From contig CALGRX010000017.1 in NCBI GenBank assembly GCA_937880755.1, positions 62,001 through 126,000 of the forward strand: a stretch of DNA of 64,000 bases. Reading direction: 5' to 3'. A program made the translations under genes and the position numbers. The notes below the pieces were generated by a model. That model saw only the letters and a list, made by a program, of their open reading frames with translations, was not told the DNA's origin and searched no databases. Below, piece after piece: positions 33,763 to 41,903 of this stretch. Within the stretch, counting starts at the first letter, position 1. Each line of letters begins with the position of its first letter. Source of the DNA: an uncultured Clostridia bacterium. Its GTDB lineage: Bacteria; Bacillota; Clostridia; Christensenellales; UBA3700.

Positions 33763-35066
33763 TGTGGCAAACCATCAAAAATGCATTTGCGGATAAGGAT
33801 ATACGTAGACGTATCTTTCTTACCATAGGCGTTTTGTTCCTATTCAGAATAGGTAGCTTTATTCCTCTTCCCGGAATTGACTACGCTTTCGTAGAAAAAG
33901 CTATGGAGAACAACCAAATATTCGAGATGATGAGTATGATGAGCGGCGGCGCTTTGCAATACGGTACGCTGTTTGCACTAGGCATCTTGCCGTTTATCAA
34001 CAGCTTCATTATCATGCAGTTGTTGACGCTAATCATTCCGCCTCTCGAGAGACTCTCCAAACAAGGCGACGACGGTAGAGAAAAGATTACGACTATCACC
34101 AGATACGTGGCTATCGCTCTTGCAGTTATTCAAAGTATCGGTATTATCGTTACCTTTAATAATGCGGGCGCAATTCAAGCAACGTTTGGTTCGATAGCTG
34201 TTACCGCAATAATGCTCATCATTATGCTTACGGCAGGTTCTACACTCGTAATGTGGCTGGGTGAGAGAATAACCGAATACGGAATCGGTAACGGTACTTC
34301 GCTCATAATTTTCGTAGGTATCATCTCCGGTCTGGGTACGGGTCTGGTAAGCGCAAGCGCAACGGTTAAGGACAACTACGTCAACATATTCAATATAATT
34401 GGTTACTTGCTTTTGATAGTATTGCTATTTATATTCATAGTATTCGTTGACGGCTCCGAGAGAAGAATTAAAGTAAACTACGCTAAGCAGGTAAAGGGTA
34501 ACAAGATGTACGGCGGTCAGTCGACCTTTATACCTATCAAGGTCAACAGTTCCGGCGTTATGCCAATCATCTTTGCTTCGTCGTTTATGATGTTCCCACA
34601 GATGATAGTATCCTTTATCGACCAAAACAGTAGCCTTGTATCGTTCTATTATAGATACCTATCGCCATACGGCAACTATTGGGTGGGCAATCTCGTATAT
34701 TATCTCATTATGTTCTTGTTGATAATATTCTTTGCTTACTTCTATGCTCAGATACAATTCAATCCGCAAGACGTTGCACGCAATTTGCAACAATACGGCG
34801 GTACTATTCAAGGTGTCAGACCGGGTAAAGCTACGTCGGAATATCTAGCAAAAATCAACAATCGTATTACGTTGTTCGGTGCTTTGTTCCTAGCGTTTAT
34901 AGCTATTATTCCTGTATTTTTGTTCCGACTCATCGGTGAAAATATCGGACTAACCAACGCTTTCTCGGCAACGGGAATGCTCATTGTGGTAAGCGTGGCT
35001 TTGGAACTCGACAAGCAACTCGAATCACAAATTATGATGAGGCACTATAAGGGCTTCCTCAAATAA
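33762..35066 (+). CDS. secY: Preprotein translocase subunit SecY
   Basis: A 434-residue ten-helix channel protein of the SecYEG translocon. It begins with a short amphipathic region (NAFADKDIRRRIFLTIGVLF). The helix 2 plug region, GITASIIMQLL-type helix (INSFIIMQLLTLIIP), and GGTIQGVRPGKATSEYL cytoplasmic loop are visible. Coupling to rplO by a 1-nt overlap is typical of the spc operon. Confidence 0.98.
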   Translation: MWQTIKNAFADKDIRRRIFLTIGVLFLFRIGSFIPLPGIDYAFVEKAMENNQIFEMMSMMSGGALQYGTLFALGILPFINSFIIMQLLTLIIPPLERLSKQGDDGREKITTITRYVAIALAVIQSIGIIVTFNNAGAIQATFGSIAVTAIMLIIMLTAGSTLVMWLGERITEYGIGNGTSLIIFVGIISGLGTGLVSASATVKDNYVNIFNIIGYLLLIVLLFIFIVFVDGSERRIKVNYAKQVKGNKMYGGQSTFIPIKVNSSGVMPIIFASSFMMFPQMIVSFIDQNSSLVSFYYRYLSPYGNYWVGNLVYYLIMFLLIIFFAYFYAQIQFNPQDVARNLQQYGGTIQGVRPGKATSEYLAKINNRITLFGALFLAFIAIIPVFLFRLIGENIGLTNAFSATGMLIVVSVALELDKQLESQIMMRHYKGFLK

Positions 35067-35076
35067 GAGGCAAGAT

Positions 35077-35700
35077 ATGAACATTGTATTTTTGGGAGCG
35101 CCCGGAGCAGGCAAAGGTACGCAAGCTACCAAAATATGTGATAAGTATAATATACCTCACATTTCTACGGGCGACATACTGAGAGCAAATATCAAGGCGG
35201 GTACGTCTCTTGGTGTACAAGCAAAAAGCTATATCGACCAAGGACTGCTCGTGCCCGATCAACTTGTTATCGCGTTGGTTGAGGACCGTCTGGCTCAAGA
35301 CGACTGCAAGGCAGGTTACGTGTTGGACGGATTTCCGAGAACTATCGAGCAAGCCGAGGCTTTGAGCGGATTTGCCCACATTGACCTCGCCGTCAATATC
35401 GTCGTAGACGAAGCGTTGGTGGTTGAGAGAATTGCGGGAAGAAGAATGTGTAAGTGTGGCGAAAGTTTCCACACCTCTTGGTATAACAACGACGTATGCA
35501 ACAAGTGTGGTGCACCCCTATATCAAAGGGACGACGACAAAGCCGAAACCGTAAAAGCAAGACTTGAAGTGTACAACAGACAAACCGCTCCGCTAATAGA
35601 CTTCTATGGCAAGCAAGGCGTGTTGAAGGACGTGGACGGTATGCAAGATATGCTCAAGGTTTTTGCAAGCATTGTGAAGGTAATCGATGATAACAATTAA
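35077..35700 (+). CDS. adk: Adenylate kinase, zinc-binding
   Basis: This 207-residue kinase interconverts ATP, ADP and AMP. The P-loop is GAPGAGKGTQA, the AMP-binding segment HISTGDILRANI and DGFPRTIEQA. The lid has CKCGESFH and CNKCGAPLYQRDDD, giving a four-cysteine zinc site typical of Gram-positive enzymes. It overlaps map by 14 nt. Confidence 0.98.
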   Translation: MNIVFLGAPGAGKGTQATKICDKYNIPHISTGDILRANIKAGTSLGVQAKSYIDQGLLVPDQLVIALVEDRLAQDDCKAGYVLDGFPRTIEQAEALSGFAHIDLAVNIVVDEALVVERIAGRRMCKCGESFHTSWYNNDVCNKCGAPLYQRDDDKAETVKARLEVYNRQTAPLIDFYGKQGVLKDVDGMQDMLKVFASIVKVIDDNN

Positions 35701-36430
35701 GTCAAGTGCCGAAATCGAGTTGATGCGAAAAGCTAACTTGATAGTCAGAGATACTTTGAATATGTTGCAAGACAAAATCAGAGTGGGTATGACCACCAAG
35801 CAACTCGATAGGCTGGCACACGATTATATCGTCAAACAAAACGCCATTCCTTCCTTTCTCGGATATAGCGGTTATCCCGCGTCGGTATGTATCTCTATCA
35901 ACGAAGAGGTCGTACACGGAATACCCGGCGAGAGAGTAATCAAAGAAGGCGACTTGGTAAGCATCGACTGCGGAAGCATCTACAAAGGATACAACGGCGA
36001 CGCCGCAAGAACCTTTTTGATGGAAGGTGCGGACGAAGAAAAAGTGCAACTTGCCGAGGTGACTAAGCAGAGCTTCTTTGAAGGAATGAAGGTGCTCAAA
36101 GCGGGTGCAAGACTGGGAGACCTCGGTCACGCTATACAGAGTTATGCCGAGAGCTTCGGCTACGGAGTGGTGAGAGCGATGGTGGGACACGGCATAGGAA
36201 GAGATATGCACGAGGACCCCGAGGTGCCTAACTTTGGCGTGGCGGGCAGAGGCTTGAGACTCAAGGCGGGTATGACTATCGCCGTCGAGCCGATGATAAA
36301 CGCGGGCACTTACGACGTGGAGATGCTGGATGACGGTTGGACGATAGTTACAAAAGACAATAGACCGTCGGCGCACTATGAAAATACCGTGCTCATCACC
36401 GAGGACGGCGTGGAGATTTTGTCACTGTGA
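35687..36430 (+). CDS. map: Methionine aminopeptidase, type I
   Basis: This 247-residue metalloprotease removes the N-terminal Met from new proteins. Metal ligands are seen in VSIDCGSIYKGYNGDAARTF, GHGIGRDMHEDPEVPN and AVEPMINAG, with a final glutamate in HYENTVLIT. It starts within adk and its stop overlaps the next gene by 4 nt. Confidence 0.98.
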   Translation: MITIKSSAEIELMRKANLIVRDTLNMLQDKIRVGMTTKQLDRLAHDYIVKQNAIPSFLGYSGYPASVCISINEEVVHGIPGERVIKEGDLVSIDCGSIYKGYNGDAARTFLMEGADEEKVQLAEVTKQSFFEGMKVLKAGARLGDLGHAIQSYAESFGYGVVRAMVGHGIGRDMHEDPEVPNFGVAGRGLRLKAGMTIAVEPMINAGTYDVEMLDDGWTIVTKDNRPSAHYENTVLITEDGVEILSL

Positions 36431-36723
36431 GAAAGACCGTAGAAAGCCTAGGCGTCGGAGATATCGCGATTAGCCTTGCCGGGCATGACAAAAATAAGCC
36501 TTGCGTAGTAGTAAAAGTTGTTGCGGACGATTACGTGATGATTGCAGACGGAGTGCGTAGAATGATAAGCAGTCCGAAACTAAAAAAAGTCAAGCATTTG
36601 CAAAAGAAGGAAAACAGCGTCGAGTTGACCGACCTTATCGGTATAGGACAAGCCGACGACAAGAAAATTGCAGAAGCTCTTGAAAAGTATAAAAGCAATA
36701 AAAACGGAGGTGGCTATGTCTAA
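36427..36723 (+). CDS. KOW-domain RNA-binding protein (L14e-like)
   Basis: A 98-residue protein starting with GTG, overlapping map by 4 nt. The N-terminal half fits a KOW / L14e-type beta barrel (VGDIAISLAGHDKNKPCVVV, SSPKLKKVKHL); the C-terminal half is charged and helical. A small KOW protein between map and infA is common in Clostridia. It may bind ribosomes or RNA, but no function is established. Its end overlaps the infA start by 8 nt. Confidence 0.82.
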   Translation: MRKTVESLGVGDIAISLAGHDKNKPCVVVKVVADDYVMIADGVRRMISSPKLKKVKHLQKKENSVELTDLIGIGQADDKKIAEALEKYKSNKNGGGYV

Positions 36724-36937
36724 AGAGGACGTAATTGAAGTTGAGGGCAGAGTGATTGAAGTGTTGCCCAATACCAATTTTAGAGTAGAACTGACCAACA
36801 AACACGTTATCGTAGCGTACATTGCTGGCAAAGTTAGAAAAAACAACATCAAGATTTTGGAAGGTGATTCCGTAAAGGTTGAACTCAGTCCTTATGATTT
36901 GACCAAAGGCAGAATCACGTACCGTAATAAAAATTAG
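36716..36937 (+). CDS. infA: Translation initiation factor IF-1
   Basis: A 73-residue S1-type OB-fold protein that occupies the 30S A-site during initiation. VEGRVIEVLPNTNFRVEL and SPYDLTKGRITYRNK are canonical. ATG 36716 follows CGGAGG inside the end of the KOW gene. It ends in TAG. Confidence 0.98.
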   Translation: MSKEDVIEVEGRVIEVLPNTNFRVELTNKHVIVAYIAGKVRKNNIKILEGDSVKVELSPYDLTKGRITYRNKN

Positions 36938-36957
36938 GAAGAGCGGAGGATAATAAA

Positions 36958-37074
36958 ATGAAAGTTAGACCATCAGTAAAACCTATTTGCGATAGCTGCA
37001 AAGTTATTAAGAGAAACGGAACCGTAATGGTTATTTGCTCTAAGTACAAAAAGCATAAGCAAAAACAAGGTTGA
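36958..37074 (+). CDS. rpmJ: 50S ribosomal protein L36
   Basis: A 38-residue L36: MKVRPSVKPICDSCKVIKRN, then a second zinc half CSKYKKHKQKQG. Three cysteines and a histidine form the zinc site. The spacing between the third Cys and the His is one residue longer than the usual form (CENPKHKQRQG). CGGAGG precedes the ATG. Confidence 0.96.
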   Translation: MKVRPSVKPICDSCKVIKRNGTVMVICSKYKKHKQKQG

Positions 37075-37156
37075 TAAAGTATTAGACAAAACCAAGACAA
37101 GGATTGTGGAAAAACCATAAATCCTTGCTTTGCGTTAAAAAAGTCGTGCGATTTTG

Positions 37157-37185
37157 TTGCCAATATCAAAAATTTGTGGTAAAAT
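37157..37185 (+). promoter_or_regulatory. Promoter before rpsM
   Basis: TTGCCA (37157-37162), 17-bp spacer, TAAAAT (37180-37185). The leader of about 120 nt has a hairpin with arms TATATCG (37228-37234) and CGATATA (37254-37260), a possible site for ribosomal-protein feedback such as by S4. Confidence 0.6.
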
Positions 37186-37314
37186 CGTATGGCATAATGA
37201 GAAATTATCCGTACGGGAGCGGCTAATATATCGTTTCATTCCAAGTTTACAAGCGATATAACTTCCTTTGGCGTATAATATATAATTATTACATTTTTAT
37301 TTGGAGGTAGTTGA

Positions 37315-37683
37315 ATGGCTCGTATTGCTGGCGTGGATTTGCCACGTGAGAAAAGAGTGGAAATCGGACTTACTTATATCTTCGGTATAGGTAGAGTTAC
37401 CGCAAACAAACTTCTCGCCGAGACCGGCGTCAATCCTGACACCAGAGTCAAGGATTTGACCGACGACGAAGTGGGTAAAATCCGTGCTTGGATTGACCGC
37501 AACGCTGTAGTTGAAGGCGATTTGAAGCGCGAAATTAAGTTGAATATCAAGAGATTGCAAGAAATTGGTTGCTACCGTGGTGTTAGACATCGTAAGGGGC
37601 TTCCTGTTCGTGGACAGAGCACCAAACAAAACGCTCGTACACGCAAAGGTCCAAAGAAGACCGTAAGTCGTAAGAAGAAATAA
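37315..37683 (+). CDS. rpsM: 30S ribosomal protein S13
   Basis: A 122-residue S13 contacting the P-site tRNA. ARIAGVDLPREKRVEIGLTY and RHRKGLPVRGQSTKQNARTR are canonical. TTGGAGG precedes the ATG. It opens the alpha operon segment, separated from rpmJ by 240 bp. Confidence 0.98.
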   Translation: MARIAGVDLPREKRVEIGLTYIFGIGRVTANKLLAETGVNPDTRVKDLTDDEVGKIRAWIDRNAVVEGDLKREIKLNIKRLQEIGCYRGVRHRKGLPVRGQSTKQNARTRKGPKKTVSRKKK

Positions 37684-37695
37684 GGAGGGTAAGAT

Positions 37696-38097
37696 ATGGC
37701 AGTAGCTAAGAAAGTCGTTTCGACTAAGAAACGCAACACTAACAAACGTCGTGTTGAAAAAGGTTGCGCACATATTCACGCTTCCTTCAACAATACTATC
37801 GTAACCTTTACCGACTTGCAAGGTAATACCGTAAGTTGGTCGAGCGCAGGTAAACTCAACCTTCGTGGTTCTAAGAAATCTACTCCTTTTGCCGCTCAAA
37901 TGGTGGCTGAGGACGCTGCAAAAGTGGCTGTAGATTGCGGAATGAAGAGTGTTGAAGTTTACGTAAAAGGACCGGGTTCCGGTCGTGAATCCGCTATTAG
38001 AGCGATGCAAGTTTGCGGTTTGGAAGTAACGCTCATCAAAGACGTTTCTCCAATTCCTCACAACGGTTGCCGTCCGCCTAAAGCAAGAAGACTATAA
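37696..38097 (+). CDS. rpsK: 30S ribosomal protein S11
   Basis: A 133-residue S11 of the 30S platform. AHIHASFNNTIVTFTD, FAAQMAAE-type segment (FAAQMVAEDAAKVAVD) and HNGCRPPKARRL are canonical. Confidence 0.98.
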   Translation: MAVAKKVVSTKKRNTNKRRVEKGCAHIHASFNNTIVTFTDLQGNTVSWSSAGKLNLRGSKKSTPFAAQMVAEDAAKVAVDCGMKSVEVYVKGPGSGRESAIRAMQVCGLEVTLIKDVSPIPHNGCRPPKARRL

Positions 38098-38115
38098 TAA
38101 GGAGGAAAGACAGAA

Positions 38116-38739
38116 ATGGCTAAATATACCGGACCTGATTGTCGCCAATGCAGAAGAGAGGGTGTAAAACTCTTTTTGAAGGGCGAAAGATGTATGTCGG
38201 CTAAGTGTGCGATTGAAAAACGCCCTACCCCTCCTGGACAACACGGAGCTGGACGTAAGAAGGCGTCTTCTTATGCCGTACAGTTGAGAGAAAAACAAAA
38301 GACCAAGAGAATTTACGGACTTTGCGAAAAGCAATTTAGAGGCTATTTTGACAAGGCAGAGACTATGAGAGGTATCTCCGGTGAAAATATGCTCAGCTTG
38401 CTCGAAAGACGTCTTGACAACGTAGTATTCAGAATGGGTATCGCTCCTTCTAGAGCTCAAGCAAGACAAATCGTAAATCACGCTTTGATTACCGTCAACG
38501 GACAAACCGTCAATATCCCTTCTTTCCTCGTAAAGAAAGGCGACGTGATTGCCGTAAAGGAAAACAAAGTTGACAAAACTTATTTTAAGAATCTCAAAGA
38601 GGGTAAGTCTATCGGACTTGTTAAGTGGCTAGAATTCGACAACGAAAAACTCAGCGGAAGAATAGTTGAATTGCCTACAAGAGAAGATATCGTCGAGAAT
38701 ATTGAAGAGCATTTGATCGTCGAATTGTATTCTAAATAA
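38116..38739 (+). CDS. rpsD: 30S ribosomal protein S4, zinc form
   Basis: A 207-residue S4, a primary assembly protein. The N-terminus carries four cysteines (CRQC then CMSAKCAIEKRP), the zinc-binding C+ form. The S4 RNA-binding domain is seen as LLERRLDNVVFRMGIAPSRA. S4 is a known autoregulator of its own mRNA in several bacteria. Confidence 0.98.
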   Translation: MAKYTGPDCRQCRREGVKLFLKGERCMSAKCAIEKRPTPPGQHGAGRKKASSYAVQLREKQKTKRIYGLCEKQFRGYFDKAETMRGISGENMLSLLERRLDNVVFRMGIAPSRAQARQIVNHALITVNGQTVNIPSFLVKKGDVIAVKENKVDKTYFKNLKEGKSIGLVKWLEFDNEKLSGRIVELPTREDIVENIEEHLIVELYSK

Positions 38740-38770
38740 GTTTAGCTCTAAATAATTGGGAGGTAATGAT

Positions 38771-39727
38771 ATGATAGAGATTAACAAACCCAGAATCGAG
38801 TGTATAGAAGAAGAGCATGGCAAAAAGATGCAATTTGTGGTTGAGCCTCTCGACCGTGGATTCGGTACTACTTTGGGCAACGCTTTGAGAAGAATTTTGC
38901 TCAGCGCGCTCCCCGGTGCCGCTCCGGTAGGTATCAAAATCGCCGGCGTTCAACACGAATTTACTTCTATCCCCGGCATTAAGGAAGACGTCACCGATAT
39001 CGTCCTTAACATCAAAGGTCTTGCTGTCAAGGCTCATACGGAAGATAGAAACTTTAAGCAAGTGTGCACAATCAACAAATATACTCCTGGCGAAGTTAGA
39101 GCAAGCGATATTGCGCACAGTTCCGATATAGAAATCCTCAACCCTGATATGTACATCTGTACTTTGGACGAGGGCGCGTCTTTGGAAATGGAAATCACCA
39201 TCGGCGTGGGCAGAGGATACGTCCCTGCACGCGACAACAAGGACGACGAAGCTCCTATCGGATATATCCCTGTTGATTCGATATTTACCCCTGTCGAGGC
39301 TGCTAGCTACGTGGTAGAAAGCACCCGTCAAGGACAAAATATCAACTTTGACAAATTGACTATCGACGTGTTGACCAACGGTACCGCTTCTCCTAGAGAA
39401 GTAATCAGTTTGTCGGCTAAATTGATGCAAGAGCACGTTGGCTTGTTCGTAAATCTTGTGGACAGCATGAAGGATAGAGAAATCCTCGTAAGTCCTGATG
39501 AAGAAAACAAGAAGAAAGAACTCGAAAGCAATATCGAAGACCTCGAACTCTCCGTTAGATCTTTCAACGGTCTTAAGAGAGCGGGTATCAACACTATAGA
39601 AGACTTGATTAAGAACAACACCGAGGAAGACCTTTTGAAGGTGAGAAACCTTGGTAAGAAGTCCATCGAAGAAGTTAAGCAAAAGCTGAGAGACAAAGGT
39701 CTTAGTCTCAAAAGCAACGAAGATTAA
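38771..39727 (+). CDS. rpoA: RNA polymerase alpha subunit
   Basis: A 318-residue alpha subunit. The N-terminal domain carries RGFGTTLGNALRRILLSALPG for dimerisation. The C-terminal DNA-binding domain (about 250-318) has LSVRSFNGLKRAGINTIEDL and LRNLGKKS-type helices (VRNLGKKSIEEVKQKL). ATG 38771 follows GGGAGG; a TTG at 38756 is in frame but would translate the ribosome binding site. Confidence 0.98.
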   Translation: MIEINKPRIECIEEEHGKKMQFVVEPLDRGFGTTLGNALRRILLSALPGAAPVGIKIAGVQHEFTSIPGIKEDVTDIVLNIKGLAVKAHTEDRNFKQVCTINKYTPGEVRASDIAHSSDIEILNPDMYICTLDEGASLEMEITIGVGRGYVPARDNKDDEAPIGYIPVDSIFTPVEAASYVVESTRQGQNINFDKLTIDVLTNGTASPREVISLSAKLMQEHVGLFVNLVDSMKDREILVSPDEENKKKELESNIEDLELSVRSFNGLKRAGINTIEDLIKNNTEEDLLKVRNLGKKSIEEVKQKLRDKGLSLKSNED

Positions 39728-39742
39728 TAGGAGGTAAAAACT

Positions 39743-40270
39743 ATGGCAAGAAAGTTGGGAAGAACGGCAGAAGAAAGAATGGCTATCATTCGCAACCAAG
39801 CTTCGGAATTGCTTTGGAACGGACGTCTAGAAACAACCGTCGACAGAGCTAAAGAAGTAAGAAGTTATGCGGAAAAGATGCTTACTCTTGCTATCAATAC
39901 CTATGAAGACGTAGTCACGGTAAAGAAGTCCAAAAAAGATGATAAGGGCGTGATAACTGAAGTTGAATTTACTAATGACGGTACTAAGAAACTTGCTGCA
40001 AGAAGAAAGCTTATGGCAGGTCTTAGAGACCTTCAAGAAATAAAGGGTGACAAGGAGAAAAAGTCCGACTTCGCTGAAAGAACAAGAGAAGTTAAGCACC
40101 CTCTAGTAGAAAAAATGTTCAGAGAATACGCTCCGTTCTATGCAAAGAGAGCTGAGGCACTCAACCAAAAGGGTGGATATACTCGTATCATCAAACTCGG
40201 CGCAAGAAGAGGCGACAATGCTGAGATGGCTATTATCGAATTGGTAAAGAATATGCCAGAGGCTAAATAA
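39743..40270 (+). CDS. rplQ: 50S ribosomal protein L17 with internal insertion
   Basis: L17 lies near the tunnel exit. The start (ARKLGRTAEERMAIIRNQAS) and end (GGYTRIIKLGARRGDNAEMA) are canonical. The 175-residue length exceeds the usual 115-130 because of a charged insertion of about 50 residues in the middle (VKKSKKDDKGVITEVEFTND onward), a feature also known in other clostridial L17 proteins. Confidence 0.97.
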   Translation: MARKLGRTAEERMAIIRNQASELLWNGRLETTVDRAKEVRSYAEKMLTLAINTYEDVVTVKKSKKDDKGVITEVEFTNDGTKKLAARRKLMAGLRDLQEIKGDKEKKSDFAERTREVKHPLVEKMFREYAPFYAKRAEALNQKGGYTRIIKLGARRGDNAEMAIIELVKNMPEAK

Positions 40271-40291
40271 GTACGAATAAATAACGTAAAC

Positions 40292-40320
40292 GACACACTC
40301 GATAGGGTGTGTCTTTTTTT
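40292..40320 (+). terminator. Terminator of the ribosomal superoperon
   Basis: GACACAC(T)C pairs with G(G)GTGTGTC around a GATA loop, followed by seven T, 20 nt after rplQ. Confidence 0.9.
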
Positions 40321-40769
40321 GTTCGCGTGGCGGATATGCGTCGTTATGCTTTGCCAAGCGGCAGTTTTTCTTGCTCACGTACGCTTAAGTATGTGCTTCG
40401 ATAAAATCACCGCTTTCCTCGCCTAACTCGCATCTACGCCGCGAGAGGAAGTTTTTAAGTAAGTAGATCTAGTCGTACTCCCAATGGATAAGAATAATAC
40501 AATCCCTCAGTCCGCAAGGCGGACAGCTCCCTTTGCACAAAGGAGCTTATGAACGGATGAGATTGCCACGTCTTGCAAGCAAGCCTCGCAATGACAAAAT
40601 TATTTTAGTATGTCTACCGCAATGACAATACACTTGAGCTTGCCAATGCACCGGGCGCAATAGTTGTTGATTGAGATTGTGTGGCGACGCTACACTCTAC
40701 CGCGATGTCATAGCATCAACATATTTTTGACAACTTCTAAAAAAGTTAAAAAAATAAACAAAAGTATGA
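40321..40769. other. Spacer with interspersed repeats
   Basis: No gene. Contains the repeat pair at 40501-40598 and two more AATGACA- or GATGTCA-ended fragments (near 40625 and 40706). Confidence 0.55.
40501..40598. repeat. Interspersed repeat pair (types A and B)
   Basis: Type A (AATCCCTCAGTCCGCAAGGC ... GCACAAAGGAGCTT) is followed by type B (GATGAGATTGCCACGTCTTG ... CGCAATGACA). Both resemble short palindromic repeats scattered in Clostridia genomes. Here A precedes B, the reverse of loci 19610 and 24012. Confidence 0.75.
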
Positions 40770-40775
40770 TATACT
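40770..40775 (+). promoter_or_regulatory. -10 box of a leaderless gene
   Basis: TATACT with an upstream TGA (extended -10) ends 6 nt before the ATG at 40782. The -35 region (TTAAAA) is weak. Transcription should begin at or next to the A of the start codon. Confidence 0.55.
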
Positions 40776-40781
40776 GACAAT

Positions 40782-41873
40782 ATGGACAAGAATAGAATTG
40801 CAAACAAAAAGTTGTACGTGGCGGGTGGTATCGCCTTCGTTATTATTTACGTATTATTGTTCCCGACGATAATATTTCCGCTGATGACTACGGCGTTGCT
40901 GTACGAGGCATTGTTTGGCAGTAGATGTCAGCTTACTCGCAAGATTTTGACCGACGATGACTTCCCCGATATGCAGAGGCAGGTGGTAAAAATCCCCAGC
41001 GGAAAGAATATGTTAAGCGGTGGAATATTCACAAGCAAGAGCCATAAGTGCGACAAGGCTCTGGTGGTGCTCGGACACGGAATTGGTTGTAGTATGGGCA
41101 ACTATCTCAACAGAGTGAATTATTTCGTCGGTAAGGGCTATACCGTGCTTGCATACGATATCACGGGCTGTGGATATAGCCAAGGAGCTAATATCAAAGG
41201 ACTAGTGCAGTCACAGCTCGATATGGTGGCGGCAGTCAAGTTCGCCAAAGGTTGCGAGCAACTCCAAGGCTTGCCGATATTGCTGTACGGCCACAGTTGG
41301 AGTGGTTACGGCTCGGCAACCGCGCTCAATCACGACGAGGTGACGGATAATATCGTGGCTGCGGCAACGCTTAGCGGATTTGATACGCCGTGGGATATAA
41401 TGTACTATCAAGGCTACGGATTTGTCGGCAACTTTATACTGCTGACCAAGCCTTGGATGGCACTGTATCAGTATCTCAAGTTTGGCAAAGCGTCTACATA
41501 TACCGCAATAGGCGGAATAAATCACTTTGACGGACCGGTGTTGTGCGTGCACAGTAGCGACGATCCTACGGTTGATATTTCTTCCTCGGTGTATAGAAAC
41601 AAAGATAAATGCACCAATAGCAAGGCAAAGTTTGTATTGTATACCGATAGAGGACATACCTTGTCAAGACCAAAAGAGAGCGAAAAACGCATAAGTGAAG
41701 ATTGCCGTGACAAACAGTGTACGTGGCAAGAAAAGGGCAATATCTTCGTCTACAAGGTGGATATGCACTACGAATGGTCTAGCAAGGAGGACATCAACGC
41801 GATAGATAGCGAGTTTATGGACGTGGTGGACGAGTTCTACACCCAAGCATTGACGGATAATCAGTCGGCGTAA
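40782..41873 (+). CDS. Alpha/beta hydrolase with N-terminal membrane anchor
   Basis: The 363-residue protein has a hydrophobic segment at about residues 12-40 and then an alpha/beta hydrolase domain. The nucleophile elbow is YGHSWSGYGSA (GxSxG), preceded by the oxyanion region VVLGHGIGCSMG. A late aspartate (SSDDPTVD) and histidine (DRGHTLS) can complete the triad. Substrate is unknown; such proteins are often peptidase- or esterase-like. There is no ribosome binding site; the -10 box sits 6 nt before the ATG, so the mRNA is probably leaderless. The downstream dehydrogenase has its own ribosome binding site 30 nt later and may be co-transcribed. Confidence 0.8.
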   Translation: MDKNRIANKKLYVAGGIAFVIIYVLLFPTIIFPLMTTALLYEALFGSRCQLTRKILTDDDFPDMQRQVVKIPSGKNMLSGGIFTSKSHKCDKALVVLGHGIGCSMGNYLNRVNYFVGKGYTVLAYDITGCGYSQGANIKGLVQSQLDMVAAVKFAKGCEQLQGLPILLYGHSWSGYGSATALNHDEVTDNIVAAATLSGFDTPWDIMYYQGYGFVGNFILLTKPWMALYQYLKFGKASTYTAIGGINHFDGPVLCVHSSDDPTVDISSSVYRNKDKCTNSKAKFVLYTDRGHTLSRPKESEKRISEDCRDKQCTWQEKGNIFVYKVDMHYEWSSKEDINAIDSEFMDVVDEFYTQALTDNQSA

Positions 41874-41903
41874 CAACGCCATATCACTAAATAGGAGAGA
41901 ATT

